Shown here in pieces: positions 29,166 to 38,458 of a stretch of 48,184 bases of DNA. Position 1 is the stretch's first letter. Each line of letters begins with the position of its first letter. Origin of the DNA: Anaeromyxobacter soli (GTDB taxonomy: Bacteria > Myxococcota > Myxococcia > Myxococcales > Anaeromyxobacteraceae); assembly GCF_022808855.1 (NCBI RefSeq), contig NZ_JAKZLF010000037.1, positions 1 to 48,184 of the forward strand, in the 5' to 3' direction. The notes beneath the pieces were generated by a model. The model saw nothing but the letters and a program-made list of their open reading frames with translations. It was not told the origin of the DNA and searched no databases. The translations under genes and the position numbers were made by a program.

Positions 29166-30197
29166 ATGGCCAGCCGACCGAAGGCCCGCGTGGTTCGCCT
29201 CCCCCGCTCGCGCGCGAAGCGGCCCGCGCACTCCGATCGCTCCCTGCTCGACTATGGCCGTACGGTGCTCGACGCCGAGGCGCGCGCCATCGCCGCGGTG
29301 CGCCTCGATGACCGCTTCGCCGAGGCGGTCCGGTGGGTGCTCGGGTGCCGCGGCCGGGTGGTCGTGACCGGGATGGGGAAGCCCGGCTTCGTGGCGCAGA
29401 AGATCTCCGCCACGCTCGCCTCCACCGGCACGCCCTCCCACTTCGTCCACCCCGCCGAGGCGGCGCACGGCGACCTCGGCCGGATCACCAAGGACGACGT
29501 CGTCATCGCGCTGTCGAACTCCGGCGAGACCGAGGAGATCCTCCGCCTCCTGCCGGCGCTCAAGAAGATCGGCGCGCGGGTCGTCGCCGTGACGCGCGAC
29601 CGCGTGAACCCGCTCGCGCGCGCCGCCGACCTCGTCCTCGCCATCGGCGACGTCGCCGAGGCCTGCCCGATGGGCCTCGCGCCCACCGCCTCGACCGCCG
29701 TGCTGCTCGCGGTCGGCGACGCGCTCGCCATGACCGTGCTCGCGAACCGGCCCTTCGAGAAGGAGGAGTACGCGCTCTTCCACCCCGGCGGGAAGCTCGG
29801 CCGCGGGCTCATGAAGGTCCGCGAGCTCATGCGCGGCGCCGAGGCGAACCCGGTCGTGCGCGAGGACCAGCCGCTCTCCGCCGCGGTGGCGCGGATGACC
29901 GAGACGCCCGGCCGGCCCGGCGCGACGAGCGTGGTGGACGCGGCGGGCAAGCTGGTCGGCATCTTCACCGACGGCGACCTGCGCCGCCTCGTCGAGCACG
30001 GCGAGACCGACTTCACGCGCCCGGTGTCCTCCTCGATGGGCCGCAACCCCCGCACCGTCCGCCCCGACGCGCTCGTGGTGGACGCCGCGCGCGTCCTCCG
30101 CCAGGCGCGCATCGACCAGGTCCCGGTGGTCGACGAGGAGGGCCGCCCGGTCGGGCTCCTCGACGTGCAGGACCTCCTCGCCGCGAAGATCCTCTGA
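29166..30197 (+). CDS. kdsD: D-arabinose-5-phosphate isomerase (SIS plus two CBS domains)
   Basis: A 343-residue enzyme converting ribulose-5-P to arabinose-5-P for Kdo and LPS inner core. Residues 1-25 form a basic extension. The SIS domain (about 30-190) includes VTGMGKPGFVAQKISATLA, SHFVHPAEAAHGDLG and LSNSGETEEIL. Two CBS repeats follow (about 220-343), containing VVDAAGKLVGIFTDGDLRR and VVDEEGRPVGLLDVQDLL. Length is close to E. coli KdsD (328) plus the basic N-tail. The stop overlaps the next gene in TGATG. Confidence 0.95.
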   Translation: MASRPKARVVRLPRSRAKRPAHSDRSLLDYGRTVLDAEARAIAAVRLDDRFAEAVRWVLGCRGRVVVTGMGKPGFVAQKISATLASTGTPSHFVHPAEAAHGDLGRITKDDVVIALSNSGETEEILRLLPALKKIGARVVAVTRDRVNPLARAADLVLAIGDVAEACPMGLAPTASTAVLLAVGDALAMTVLANRPFEKEEYALFHPGGKLGRGLMKVRELMRGAEANPVVREDQPLSAAVARMTETPGRPGATSVVDAAGKLVGIFTDGDLRRLVEHGETDFTRPVSSSMGRNPRTVRPDALVVDAARVLRQARIDQVPVVDEEGRPVGLLDVQDLLAAKIL

Positions 30198-30907
30198 TGG
30201 CGCGCCGCCGCCCCGCCGCCCGCGCGCCCCGCCGCGCGCAGCCTCACGCCGCGCCGCGGAACGCCGCGGCCGGAGAGCGCGCGCTGCGCGCGGCGGTCGT
30301 CGAGATCTGCCGCCGGCTCCACGCCCGCGACCTCATCGGCGCGGGCGAGGGCAACGTCTCCGTCCGCCTCGGCCCGGACCGGTTCCTCGTCACGCCCTCC
30401 GGCGCCAACAAGGGCTACCTCGCCCCCGGCGATCTCGTGGTGGTGGACGGGCGCGGCGCGGTGGTGACGGGGGGCGGGCGCGCCTCGACCGAGCTCCGCA
30501 TGCACCTCGCCGCCTACGCCGCGCGCGAGGACGTCGCCGCGGTCGTGCACGCGCACCCCGTCACCGCGGTCGCGCTCACGGTGGCCGGGATCCCGCCGCC
30601 GAACGACCTCGTGCCGGAGGCGGCGGTCACGCTCGGCGAGATCGCCGTCGCGCCGTTCGCCACCCCCGGGACCGACGAGGTGCCCGCCTCGCTCGCGCCC
30701 CTGTGGCCGCGCCACGACGTGGTGCTCCTCGAGCGCCACGGCGCGCTCGCCCTCGGGCGCACGCTCGACGAGGCCTTCGACCGGATGGAGACGCTCGAGC
30801 GCGTGGCGCGCGTGGCGCTCGTGGCGCGGCTCGCCGGGCGGTGCGAGCCGCTCCCCGCCGAGGCGATCGCGAAGGTGCTCGCCGCGGCCGGCCGGCCACC
30901 GCGCTAG
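30197..30907 (+). CDS. Class II aldolase/adducin family protein
   Basis: A 236-residue protein. After a basic Ala/Arg/Pro-rich N-tail (~25 residues) the class II aldolase fold begins: LHARDLIGAGEGNVSVRLG, then TPSGANKGYLAPGDLVVVD. The zinc histidines lie in VVHAHPVTAVAL and LLERHGAL. Relatives act on fuculose-1-P, ribulose-5-P or methylthioribulose-1-P. The 1-base start/stop overlap with kdsD suggests coupled pentose/ulose-phosphate chemistry. The true substrate is unknown. Confidence 0.9.
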   Translation: MARRRPAARAPRRAQPHAAPRNAAAGERALRAAVVEICRRLHARDLIGAGEGNVSVRLGPDRFLVTPSGANKGYLAPGDLVVVDGRGAVVTGGGRASTELRMHLAAYAAREDVAAVVHAHPVTAVALTVAGIPPPNDLVPEAAVTLGEIAVAPFATPGTDEVPASLAPLWPRHDVVLLERHGALALGRTLDEAFDRMETLERVARVALVARLAGRCEPLPAEAIAKVLAAAGRPPR

Positions 30908-31581
30908 GGCGAGCGGACCTCGAGCGCCCCGAGCTGCCGGTCCTGCACCCGGGCCAGGGCGAGCTGGGCGGCCAGCGCGCCGAGGAGCGCCATGAACATG
31001 TCCCACTGCGTGTCCCACGGGTCCCCCTGCGTCCCGAGGAACGCGTCGGCGGACTGGCCGAGCGAGAGCGCAGCGCCCCACTCCACGAGCTCGTACAGCG
31101 CGGAGACGGCGAGCGCGACGGCCGTGACGAGCACGCACAGCCAGCGCCCGCGCCGGAGCGGCGAGGTGCGGAGCAGCACCTCGCGCGCGACGAGCGCCGG
31201 GACGAAGCCCTGCGCGAGGTGGCCGAGCCGGTCGTAGGGGTTGCGCGCGAGCCCGAGCGCGTCCTGCGCCCAGAAGCCGAGCGGCACCTCGGCGTAGGTG
31301 TAGTGCCCGCCGACGCAGAGAATGGCGGCGTGGACCGCGAGCAGCGCGTACAGGAGCGGCGTGAGCGGGAACGCGCGGCGCGTGGCGACGAGCACCGGGA
31401 GCGCTGCGAGGACCGGCGCGACCTCCATGAGCCAGGTGAGCCGGTCCTTGGGGCCGATCCCTGAGACGGCGAGCGCGAGGAGCGCCACCGCGAGCGCGGC
31501 CGGGCCCGCGCGCCCCGCCGGACGAAGGAGGGTTTCCGGGACGGCGGCGTCCGGCGGGTTGGGCGCGGCGGTCGGTGGCAT
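30904..31581 (-). CDS. DUF2238-type integral membrane protein
   Basis: ATG 31581 (MPPTAAPNPPDAAV) is chosen over the upstream ATG at 31917, which would overlap the FmdE gene and add shadow sequence. The product of 225 residues has about six hydrophobic spans and the conserved segments FGWxxYAEVPLG-like (TYAEVPLGFWAQDALG), NPYDRLGHLAQGFVPALVARE, SALYELVEWGAAL and GTQGDPWDTQWDMFMALLGA, all typical of the DUF2238/YjdF family. Function is unknown. The last bases overlap the tail of the converging aldolase gene. Confidence 0.85.
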   Translation of the reverse strand: MPPTAAPNPPDAAVPETLLRPAGRAGPAALAVALLALAVSGIGPKDRLTWLMEVAPVLAALPVLVATRRAFPLTPLLYALLAVHAAILCVGGHYTYAEVPLGFWAQDALGLARNPYDRLGHLAQGFVPALVAREVLLRTSPLRRGRWLCVLVTAVALAVSALYELVEWGAALSLGQSADAFLGTQGDPWDTQWDMFMALLGALAAQLALARVQDRQLGALEVRSP

Positions 31582-31668
31582 GGCCGCATCGTCCCGTGCA
31601 GCGAACGCTCCGTCAATCTGCACCGGATCCGGAGCCCCCGGCTCCCACGCGCGGAGGCGTCCCGACCC

Positions 31669-32289
31669 ATGCAACGACCGAAGCGAGAGCTCGAGTGCGG
31701 CGAGCTGCTGCACGGCCACCCCTGCCCGCCGCTCGCGCTCGGTCTGCGGGCCGGCCACGCCGCGCTCGGCGCGCTCGAGACCCCGCGCGCCGTGGAGCGC
31801 GAGCTGTTCGCCATGGTCGAGGTGGGGGGCGATCACTACGGCCAGGGCTTCGCGGACGGTGTACAGGTCGCGACGGGGTGCACGTTCGGCAAGGACCTGA
31901 TCGTCCGCGTGCCGCACGGCAAGCTCGGCCTCACGCTCGTCGACCAGCGCCGCCGCAGGGCCGTCCGCGTCGCCGTGCGCGGCGAGGTGGACGAGGCCCT
32001 CGAGTCGAGCGAGTGGTTCCGCGTCTGCGAGGCCAGGGGACAGCCCTGGGCACCGGTGCCCGACGAGGTGCTGGAGCCGCTCCTCGGCTTCGTGCGCGCG
32101 ACCGCGGAGGACCGGCTCTTCTCGGTGAGCCCGGTCTTCCCCATGGAGCTCGAGGACGGGACGCCGTCCTTCCGGACGGTGCCCTGCGACGCCTGCGGCG
32201 ACCGGGTCCTGCTGCCCTACGTGCGGGAGCGCGGCGAGGCGCGGCTCTGCCTCCGTTGCGCGGAGCGGAGGGCCCTCCCGCCCCGCTGA
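31669..32289 (+). CDS. FmdE-family protein with C-terminal zinc finger
   Basis: A 206-residue protein. The N-terminal part matches FmdE (formylmethanofuran dehydrogenase subunit E): HGHPCPPLALGLRAG, then TGCTFGKDLIVRVPHGK. The C-terminus has a zinc-finger-like pair, PCDACGD and CLRCAER. No formylmethanofuran dehydrogenase or molybdenum-cofactor gene is beside it, so it is an orphan copy. In bacteria such proteins are of unknown role, possibly in metal or molybdenum handling. It diverges from the DUF2238 gene and converges with the GST gene. Confidence 0.85.
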   Translation: MQRPKRELECGELLHGHPCPPLALGLRAGHAALGALETPRAVERELFAMVEVGGDHYGQGFADGVQVATGCTFGKDLIVRVPHGKLGLTLVDQRRRRAVRVAVRGEVDEALESSEWFRVCEARGQPWAPVPDEVLEPLLGFVRATAEDRLFSVSPVFPMELEDGTPSFRTVPCDACGDRVLLPYVRERGEARLCLRCAERRALPPR

Positions 32290-32311
32290 GCCTCGCCGGA
32301 GTCGCTCCCGG

Positions 32312-32917
32312 TCAGTCCGCCGTGGCGCGCTTCCAGGCCGGCCGGCCGCGGAGCCTTAGCACGTACGCGTCGGCCGTCGGCATGCCCTCGAGGCCGCAGA
32401 GGAACCTCCCGTACGAGAGGATCGCCGCGACGACGACGTCCACGACCGAGAGCTCGTCTCCGAGGAGGAAGTCGCGGCCCGAGAGCGCGGCGTCCACCGC
32501 CTTCGCGGCGGCGTGGAACCGGGCCGCGCTCCGCTCGACGCACGCGCGGTCCCGCTCCGGCTCGGCCTTCTTCAGCTCCGCGGCGAGCGGCGCGAGCGGC
32601 GGCTCGAGCTCGGACAGCGCGAAGCACAGCCACTGGTAGGCGAGCGCGCGTCCCGGGGAGCCGGGCGGCGGCAGGAGCCTCCCCTCGCCGTAGCGCTCCG
32701 CGAGCCAGAAGCAGATCGCGCCGGACTCGAAGATGCGGACCTCGCCGTCCTCCAGCACCGGCACGTGGCCGAGCGGATGGCGGGCGAGGTGCTCGGGGGT
32801 GCGCGTCTCGGCCTTCGCCGGATCGAGCCGGACGAGCTCGTAGGGGATGCCGAGCTCCTCGAGGACGATGCGGGGGCGCGAGGCGCGGGTGCGGGGAGCG
32901 TAATAGAGCTTGGGCAT
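32312..32917 (-). CDS. Glutathione S-transferase family protein
   Basis: A 201-residue cytosolic GST. The thioredoxin-fold N-terminus begins KLYYAPRTRASRPRIVLEEL, includes the cis-proline region HVPVLEDGEVRIFESGAI (the VPxL-ES glutathione-binding block), and is followed by an all-helical C-domain with LGDELSVVDVVVAAIL. Substrate unknown. It is the last gene of the minus-strand argH-lysA run, 40 bases after the TPR lipoprotein. Confidence 0.9.
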   Translation of the reverse strand: MPKLYYAPRTRASRPRIVLEELGIPYELVRLDPAKAETRTPEHLARHPLGHVPVLEDGEVRIFESGAICFWLAERYGEGRLLPPPGSPGRALAYQWLCFALSELEPPLAPLAAELKKAEPERDRACVERSAARFHAAAKAVDAALSGRDFLLGDELSVVDVVVAAILSYGRFLCGLEGMPTADAYVLRLRGRPAWKRATAD

Positions 32918-32957
32918 GGCCGTCCGTTGTAGCCGCGCGGCCGCGGCCGCGCGAGGC

Positions 32958-33836
32958 TCATCGGCTCATGCGGGCCGACTGGGCGGCCGCGATGCGCCGC
33001 TCCACCTCGCCGGTCGCCATCATGAGACCATCCGTGTAGGGACCGTTCGGCTGCACCTCGCCCACCCGCTTCCACAGGGCGCGCGCTCGCTCGAGCTGAC
33101 CGATGTTCCCGTTCGCCGTCTCCGCGAGGGCCAGGCCGAGGAAGTACATGGCGTCGGGCTGGTCGGGGATCCGCGCGAGCACCTCCTCGTGGTCGGCGAT
33201 GGCCCCGGGCGCGTCCCCCGCGAGGAGCTTCGCGTTCGCGCGCTGGATGCGCGCCCCGATGGACGGCTCGAGCGCCGCGCGGTAGCAGAACGCCGCGCCC
33301 GCCCCGTCCTTGCGCCGCGCGCGTGCCTCTGCCGCGCGCACGAGCGGCTCGAAGCCGCGCTTCTCGGAGCGCGTGCACTCCTGCTTCACCGCGGGGCTGG
33401 GCTCCCTGGCGCGCACGGCCGCCGGGAGCGCCAGGTAGTCCTTCCAGGCCGGCTCCGCGACCGCGATCGCCTGGTCGTACCAGCCGATCGCGTCCGCGTA
33501 GCGGCGCTCCTGGTAGTAGAGGTCTCCGAGCGCGCGCAGGATCTCGAGCGGCTTCGGCGCGGTCGCGAGCTGCCCCTTCATCGCCTCGACCTGGGCGAGG
33601 AGCTGCGAGGACGACGGGAGCCCCTGCGGCTCACCGGCCCCGGGCGCCGGCGCGGCAGGCGCGCCCGCCGGCGGCGGCGCGGCGGGCGAGGGCGGGGGCG
33701 CGTCGGCGCGCTGGGCCGGGACGCCGCCCGTCGGGCGGGGCGGATCGGCCGGCGCGGCGACGATGGTGCGCGGCTCGCGCTCGCAGGCGGCGAGCGCAAA
33801 GGCGAGGGCGACGGGGAGGAGCGCGCGGGGGATCAT
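32958..33836 (-). CDS. TPR-type lipoprotein
   Basis: ATG 33836 gives 292 residues with a lipoprotein signal ending LAACERE, the lipobox Cys at about residue 18. A Pro/Ala-rich linker follows to about 75, then helix-turn-helix repeats typical of tetratricopeptides: LGDLYYQERRYADAIGWYDQAI, AFCYRAALEPSIGARI, LLAGDAPGAIADHEEVLARI, AMYFLGLALAETANG. Such lipoproteins scaffold envelope complexes. It lies 48 bases after folK. Confidence 0.85.
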   Translation of the reverse strand: MIPRALLPVALAFALAACEREPRTIVAAPADPPRPTGGVPAQRADAPPPSPAAPPPAGAPAAPAPGAGEPQGLPSSSQLLAQVEAMKGQLATAPKPLEILRALGDLYYQERRYADAIGWYDQAIAVAEPAWKDYLALPAAVRAREPSPAVKQECTRSEKRGFEPLVRAAEARARRKDGAGAAFCYRAALEPSIGARIQRANAKLLAGDAPGAIADHEEVLARIPDQPDAMYFLGLALAETANGNIGQLERARALWKRVGEVQPNGPYTDGLMMATGEVERRIAAAQSARMSR

Positions 33837-33884
33837 CGGTGGGGCTCGAGGCGAGGCGGAGCCGGAGCGGCTCCGCCGGCACAT

Positions 33885-34376
33885 TCACATGGGGTAAACT
33901 CCGATCGGCACCACGTCGCCCGGCGGCGCGGCCGCGAGGAGCCGGGCGACGGTCTGGCCGGTGCCGGGCACGACCTGGTCCGGGCAGAGCTCGGCGAGGG
34001 GCGCGAGCACGAAGCGGCGCGTGATGAGCCCCGGGTGTGGCACCAGGAGCTCGGGCGTGCGGATCACCTGGTCGCCCAGGAGCAGGAGGTCGAGATCGAG
34101 CGTGCGGGCCGCCCAGCGGACGCCGGTGCGGCGCCGGCCGCAGGTGCGCTCGACCCGCTGGAGCGCCTCGAGGAGCGCGGGCGCGGGCAGCTCCGCCTCG
34201 AGCTCCAGCACCGCGTTGAGGTAGCGGGGCTGCGGCGGCCCGACCGGCGCGGTGTCGAACACGCGCGAGCCGCGCAGCACCGCGACTCGCGGCTCGGTCC
34301 GGAGCGCCCGCGCGGCGTGCGCGAGGTGCCCCCAGCGGTCGCCGAGGTTCGTGCCGACGGCCACGTAGGCGCGCAT
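33885..34376 (-). CDS. folK: 6-hydroxymethyl-7,8-dihydropterin pyrophosphokinase
   Basis: A 163-residue HPPK of folate synthesis. It begins MRAYVAVGTNLGDRWGHLA, contains RYLNAVLELEAELPA (pterin site), the catalytic RRTGVRWAARTLDLDLLLLGD with two Asp for magnesium, and HPGLITRRFVLAPLAEL. It transfers pyrophosphate from ATP to hydroxymethyl-dihydropterin. The fusion with FolB or FolP seen in some bacteria is absent. Confidence 0.95.
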   Translation of the reverse strand: MRAYVAVGTNLGDRWGHLAHAARALRTEPRVAVLRGSRVFDTAPVGPPQPRYLNAVLELEAELPAPALLEALQRVERTCGRRRTGVRWAARTLDLDLLLLGDQVIRTPELLVPHPGLITRRFVLAPLAELCPDQVVPGTGQTVARLLAAAPPGDVVPIGVYPM

Positions 34377-34403
34377 GCGCCTGCCCTAACACGCCGCCTG
34401 GGC

Positions 34404-35156
34404 TCAGACCACGGGATTGCGGAGCACCCCGATCCCGGCGATGTCCACCTCGACCCAGTCCCCGCGCCGGATGGGCCCCACGCCCTCGGGGGTGCCGGTG
34501 GCGACGACGTCGCCCGGCAGGAGCGTCATCACCTGGGAGATGAACGCGAGGAGCGCGAACGGGTCGACGGTCATGTCCCGCGTCGAGCCGCGCTGCCGCT
34601 CGGCGCCGTTGACCCGGCAGACGACGGGGAGATCGAGCGGGTCGAGCGACGTCTCGACGAACGGTCCGATCGGGCAGAAGGTGTCGAAGCCCTTCGCGCG
34701 GGTGAACTGCTTCTCCTCCCGCTGGATGTCACGCGCCGTGACGTCGTTCAGGCAGCTGTACCCGAACACGGCGCCGCGCGCCTCGGCGGCCGTGGCGCGC
34801 GAGAGCGGCCGCGCGACCACGACGGCGAGCTCCGCCTCGTGGTGCACCTCGCTCGACTGCTCCGGGCAGCGGATCGCCTCCTGCGGACCGACGACCGAGG
34901 TCGGGGGCTTCAGGAAGAGGAGCGGCTGCGCGGGGAGCTCGTTGCCGAGCTCGCGCGCGTGGGCGCGGTAGTTCCGCCCGACGCAGACGATCTTGGACGG
35001 CTCCACGGGCGCGAGCAGGGTCACCTCGGCGAGCGGGAGCGCCCGCCCCTCGGGGAGCCCGCCCGCCCACGGCGCGGCGTTCAGCGGCCGGACCTCGCCG
35101 CCCTCGACGACGCCGTAGCGATCCTGCCCCCGGTGCCGGAAGCGGCAGATCCTCAC
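34404..35156 (-). CDS. Fumarylacetoacetate hydrolase family protein
   Basis: A 250-residue FAH-fold enzyme. It shows [43 protein letters not shown] (metal-binding Glu residues), [14 protein letters not shown] and [14 protein letters not shown], all in family order. Relatives include acylpyruvate hydrolase, oxaloacetate decarboxylase and 2-hydroxyhepta-diene-dioate isomerase. Its start overlaps the dapB stop by 4 bp. A housekeeping role in clearing reactive keto acids is possible; substrate undetermined. Confidence 0.92.
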   Translation of the reverse strand: MRICRFRHRGQDRYGVVEGGEVRPLNAAPWAGGLPEGRALPLAEVTLLAPVEPSKIVCVGRNYRAHARELGNELPAQPLLFLKPPTSVVGPQEAIRCPEQSSEVHHEAELAVVVARPLSRATAAEARGAVFGYSCLNDVTARDIQREEKQFTRAKGFDTFCPIGPFVETSLDPLDLPVVCRVNGAERQRGSTRDMTVDPFALLAFISQVMTLLPGDVVATGTPEGVGPIRRGDWVEVDIAGIGVLRNPVV

Positions 35157-35959
35157 CTCGAGCTCCGCAGCTCGAGCACGTCGGCCATGTCGTAGAGACC
35201 GGCCGGCCGCCCCGCGACCCAGTGCGCCGCCCGCACCGCGCCCCGCGCGAACTGCTCGCGGCTCGTCGCCCGGTGGGTGAGCTCGAGGCGCTCGCCCTCG
35301 CCGCAGAAGAACACCGTGTGCTCGCCGACGACGTCGCCGCCGCGCAAGGTCTGGATGCCGATCTGCCAGGGCGGGCGCTCGCCGAGGATGCCGTGGCGTG
35401 TGTACGCGAGCGCGTCGGCCGGATCGCGATCGAGCGCCCGCGCGGCGACCTCGCCGAGCGCGACCGCCGTCCCGGAGGGCGCGTCGCGCTTCCGCTTGTG
35501 GTGGATCTCGACGATCTCGACGTCGTAGGCGTCGCCCAGCGTCTTCGCGGCCTGGCGCACGAGCTCGAACAGCACGTTCACGCCCACGCTCATGTTGGGC
35601 GAGAGGACGATCGGGACCTTCCGCGCCGCGGCCGCGACACGCGCCTTCGCCTCCGGGGTGAAGCCGGTCGAGCCGATGACGAGCGCGACGCCCTTCTCCG
35701 CGCAGACCTCGGCGTTGCGCGCCGACGCCTCGTGGCTCGTGAAGTCGATCACCACGTCCGCGCCGGCGATCGCCGCGGCGAGATCCTCGGCGACCGCGAC
35801 CCCGAGCGGCGGGAGCCCCGCGAGCGTACCGGCGTCCTGGCCGGCATGCCCGGGCCGCTCCACCGCGCCGGAGAGCTTCAGCCCCTCGTCGCCGGCCACG
35901 AGGCGGACGATCTGCGTCCCCATCCGCCCGGCGGCGCCGGTCACGACCACTCTCACCAT
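35153..35959 (-). CDS. dapB: 4-hydroxy-tetrahydrodipicolinate reductase
   Basis: ATG 35959, preceded by GGAGGAAGG, gives 268 residues. Nucleotide-binding GAAGRMG is at residues 8-14; GSTGF and SPNMSVGVN follow. The catalytic block [15 protein letters not shown] places His153 and Lys157 where E. coli has His159 and Lys163. It acts directly after DapA in lysine/DAP synthesis. It follows dapA by 26 bases. Confidence 0.97.
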   Translation of the reverse strand: MVRVVVTGAAGRMGTQIVRLVAGDEGLKLSGAVERPGHAGQDAGTLAGLPPLGVAVAEDLAAAIAGADVVIDFTSHEASARNAEVCAEKGVALVIGSTGFTPEAKARVAAAARKVPIVLSPNMSVGVNVLFELVRQAAKTLGDAYDVEIVEIHHKRKRDAPSGTAVALGEVAARALDRDPADALAYTRHGILGERPPWQIGIQTLRGGDVVGEHTVFFCGEGERLELTHRATSREQFARGAVRAAHWVAGRPAGLYDMADVLELRSSR

Positions 35960-35985
35960 CACCCTTCCTCCGGCCCGCGAGGGCC

Positions 35986-36873
35986 TCACGCGAGCTTCAG
36001 CCCGAACCGCGTCATCGCCTCGCGCACCCTGGCGAGGCTCGCCTCGGAGATGGGCGCGAGCGGGAGCCTGAGCTCGGGGCTCGCCCGGCCGAGGAGCGCC
36101 ACCCCCGCCTTCACGGGCCCGGGGCTCGTCTCGACGAACAGCGCCCGGTTGAGGTCGGCCATCCGGACCTGCAGGTCGAGCGCGCGGCCGAAGTCGCCGG
36201 CCCGCGCCGCGACCACGAGGTCCTTCATCGCGCGCGGCGCGATGTTGGAGATGACCGAGATGACGCCGTGGCCCCCGCAGGCGATGTAGGGCAGCACGGT
36301 GAAGTCGTCGCCGGAGAGGAAGGCGATCGCGTCCTTGCCGATCCGCTCCACGAGCTGGACCTGCCGGTCCATGCTCGCGGTCGCCTCCTTGATGCCGACG
36401 ATGGCGCCCGCCTTCGCGAGGCGCGCCACGGTCTCGGGTCCCATGTCGACGGAGGTCCGGCCCGGCACGTTGTAGGCGATGACCGGGAAGCGGGTCGCCT
36501 CCCAGATCGCCTGGTAGTGCCGGTACAGCCCCTCCGGCGTCGGCTTGTTGTAGTAGGGCGTGACGACGAGGGCGGCGTCCGCGCCGAGCGCCTTCGCGGC
36601 CTTGACGCCCTCGATCGCCTCGTGGGTCGCGTTCGAGCCGGCCCCGGCGATGACGAGGGCCCGGCCGCGGACGACCTCCACGACCGCGCGGACGACCTCG
36701 GCGCGCTCGGCGGGGGTGAGCGTGGCCCCCTCGCCGGTGGTGCCGCAGGGCACGATGCCGTCCGTGCCCTCCGCGATCTGCCACTCGGTCAGCTCGCGCA
36801 GGGCGCGGAGATCGACCGCGCCGTCCTTCATCGGGGTGACGATGGCCACCATCGAGCCTTCGAGACGCGGCAT
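35986..36873 (-). CDS. dapA: 4-hydroxy-tetrahydrodipicolinate synthase
   Basis: A 295-residue aldolase-class I enzyme. [10 protein letters not shown] supplies Thr45/Thr46, YNVPGRT supplies Tyr134, and GIKEAT carries the Schiff-base Lys162. It condenses pyruvate with aspartate semialdehyde. Length and motif order are normal. A candidate internal promoter lies upstream in the 104-base lysA-dapA gap. Confidence 0.97.
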   Translation of the reverse strand: MPRLEGSMVAIVTPMKDGAVDLRALRELTEWQIAEGTDGIVPCGTTGEGATLTPAERAEVVRAVVEVVRGRALVIAGAGSNATHEAIEGVKAAKALGADAALVVTPYYNKPTPEGLYRHYQAIWEATRFPVIAYNVPGRTSVDMGPETVARLAKAGAIVGIKEATASMDRQVQLVERIGKDAIAFLSGDDFTVLPYIACGGHGVISVISNIAPRAMKDLVVAARAGDFGRALDLQVRMADLNRALFVETSPGPVKAGVALLGRASPELRLPLAPISEASLARVREAMTRFGLKLA

Positions 36874-36908
36874 GCGGCTTTGACCTCGGCGAGGAGAGAG
36901 AGGCGAAA

Positions 36909-36937
36909 AATGTATCCGATCCGGTCAGAGGCGGAAA
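36909..36937 (-). promoter_or_regulatory. Possible internal promoter before dapA
   Basis: On the minus strand TTTCCG (36937-36932), 17 bases, TACATT (36914-36909), in a local AT-rich patch (ATTTTTCG) rare in this DNA. It could add dapA-dapB transcription independent of argH. Confidence 0.4.
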
Positions 36938-36977
36938 CCGGCGCGGTGGCGCCGGCCTCACGCGGCGGGGCGACCGC

Positions 36978-38246
36978 TCATACCCGCTCGGGCGCGGGCG
37001 CCGGCTCCTCGCCGCGGACGAGGTCCGCGTAGGTCTCGCGGCGGCGGGCCAGGAACGCCCGATCTCCCTCCACGAGCACCTCGGCGGCCCGCGGCCGCGC
37101 GTTGTAGTTCGACGACATCGCGAACCCGTAGGCGCCTGCGGAGCGGACGGCGAGGAGGTCGCCCGGCACGGGCTCGGGCATGCGGCGCTTGCGGGCGAGG
37201 AAGTCCGACGACTCGCAGATCGGCCCCACCACGTCGGCCACGATCTCGCGCTCGCCCTCGCGGGGGCGGCCGACGGGCTCGAGGTCGTGGTGCGCCTCGT
37301 AGAAGGCCGGGCGCACGAGGTCGTTCATGGCGGCGTCCACCACCACGAACGTCTTGCGGCCGCTCCGCTTCACGTGGAGCACGCGGGTGACGAGCACGCC
37401 GGCGTTGCCGACGAGCACGCGGCCCGGCTCGAGCAGCACCTCGCCCTTCCAGCGGGCGAGCGCCTTGCGGATGGCGGCCCCGTACTCGTCGGGGTGCGGC
37501 GGGTCCTCGTCCTTGTAGCGGATGCCGAGCCCGCCCCCCACGTCGAGGTGCGCGAGGGGGATCCCCTGCTTCTCGAGCTCGCGCGCGAGCGCGAGGACGC
37601 GGTCGATCGCGTCGAGGAACGGCTTCACGCTCGTGATCTGCGAGCCGATGTGGGAGGCGACGCCCACCACGTGGAGCGCCTCGTCCTTCGCGGCGAGCGG
37701 GTAGAGCCGCCGCGCCTCCTCGACCGAGACGCCGAACTTGTTCTCGCGGAGCCCGGTCGAGATGTACGGGTGCGTCTTGGGATCGACGTCCGGGTTCACG
37801 CGGAGCGCGATGGGCGCGCGGACGCCCATGCGCCGCGCCACGATCGAGACGCGCGCGAGCTCGCCCGCGCTCTCCACGTTGAGCACGCGCACGCCGGACT
37901 CGAGCGCGAAGGCGATCTCGTCGTCGCGCTTGCCGACGCCGCTGAACACCACCTTGCGCGGGTCGCCGCCCGCCTTGAGGACGCGGTACAGCTCGCCGGC
38001 CGACACGATGTCGAACCCGGAGCCGAGCTTCGCGAAGCGCGCGAGCAGCGCGAGGTTCGCGTTCGCCTTCACGGCGTAGCACACGACGTGGCGGATGCCG
38101 GCGAGCGAGCGGTGCAGCACCTTCCAGTGCCGTGTGAGCGTCGCCGTCGAGTAGACGTACAGCGGCGTGCCGTAGCGCTCCGCGAGCCGCTCGAGCGGGA
38201 TCGCCTCCGCGTGCAGGACGCCCTTCTTGCGCTGGAAGTGGTTCAT
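36978..38246 (-). CDS. lysA: Diaminopimelate decarboxylase
   Basis: A 422-residue fold-type III PLP enzyme catalysing the last step to lysine. PLP lysine K60 lies in [28 protein letters not shown] and [13 protein letters not shown] follow; and [14 protein letters not shown] carries the active-site Cys from the dimer partner. The start ATG 38246 overlaps the stop of the small lipoprotein gene in ATGA, a tight link in the same order as lppL-lysA in other bacteria. Confidence 0.97.
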   Translation of the reverse strand: MNHFQRKKGVLHAEAIPLERLAERYGTPLYVYSTATLTRHWKVLHRSLAGIRHVVCYAVKANANLALLARFAKLGSGFDIVSAGELYRVLKAGGDPRKVVFSGVGKRDDEIAFALESGVRVLNVESAGELARVSIVARRMGVRAPIALRVNPDVDPKTHPYISTGLRENKFGVSVEEARRLYPLAAKDEALHVVGVASHIGSQITSVKPFLDAIDRVLALARELEKQGIPLAHLDVGGGLGIRYKDEDPPHPDEYGAAIRKALARWKGEVLLEPGRVLVGNAGVLVTRVLHVKRSGRKTFVVVDAAMNDLVRPAFYEAHHDLEPVGRPREGEREIVADVVGPICESSDFLARKRRMPEPVPGDLLAVRSAGAYGFAMSSNYNARPRAAEVLVEGDRAFLARRRETYADLVRGEEPAPAPERV

Positions 38247-38458
38247 GGGCAGGGCTGCGCGCCGGGCGCGCCGTCGGTCGAGGTCGGGGCCGAGGTCGGG
38301 GTCGGGGGCGAGGTCGGGTCCGGCGCCGAGGCGGGGGACGTCGCCGGGGTCGGGGGCGGCGGGGTCTGCTCGCGCTCGACCCCGGGCGGCCGCGGAGGCG
38401 CCTTCACGCCGCAGCCGGCCAGGAAGGCGGCGACGCCGAGCGCGCCGAGGCGGCTCAC
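38243..38458 (-). CDS. LptM/LppL-like small lipoprotein
   Basis: GTG 38458 overlaps the argH stop, and the stop overlaps lysA. The 71-residue product has a short signal ending FLAGCG, so Cys at about 15 is lipidated. The following [10 protein letters not shown] resembles the CGxKGPLYxP start of LptM/LppL, which sits beside lysA or dapF in many Gram-negative bacteria and helps assemble the LptD LPS translocon. The rest is a Pro/Thr/Ser repeat tail ([14 protein letters not shown]). The family call rests on the start motif and gene order. Confidence 0.7.
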   Translation of the reverse strand: MSRLGALGVAAFLAGCGVKAPPRPPGVEREQTPPPPTPATSPASAPDPTSPPTPTSAPTSTDGAPGAQPCP

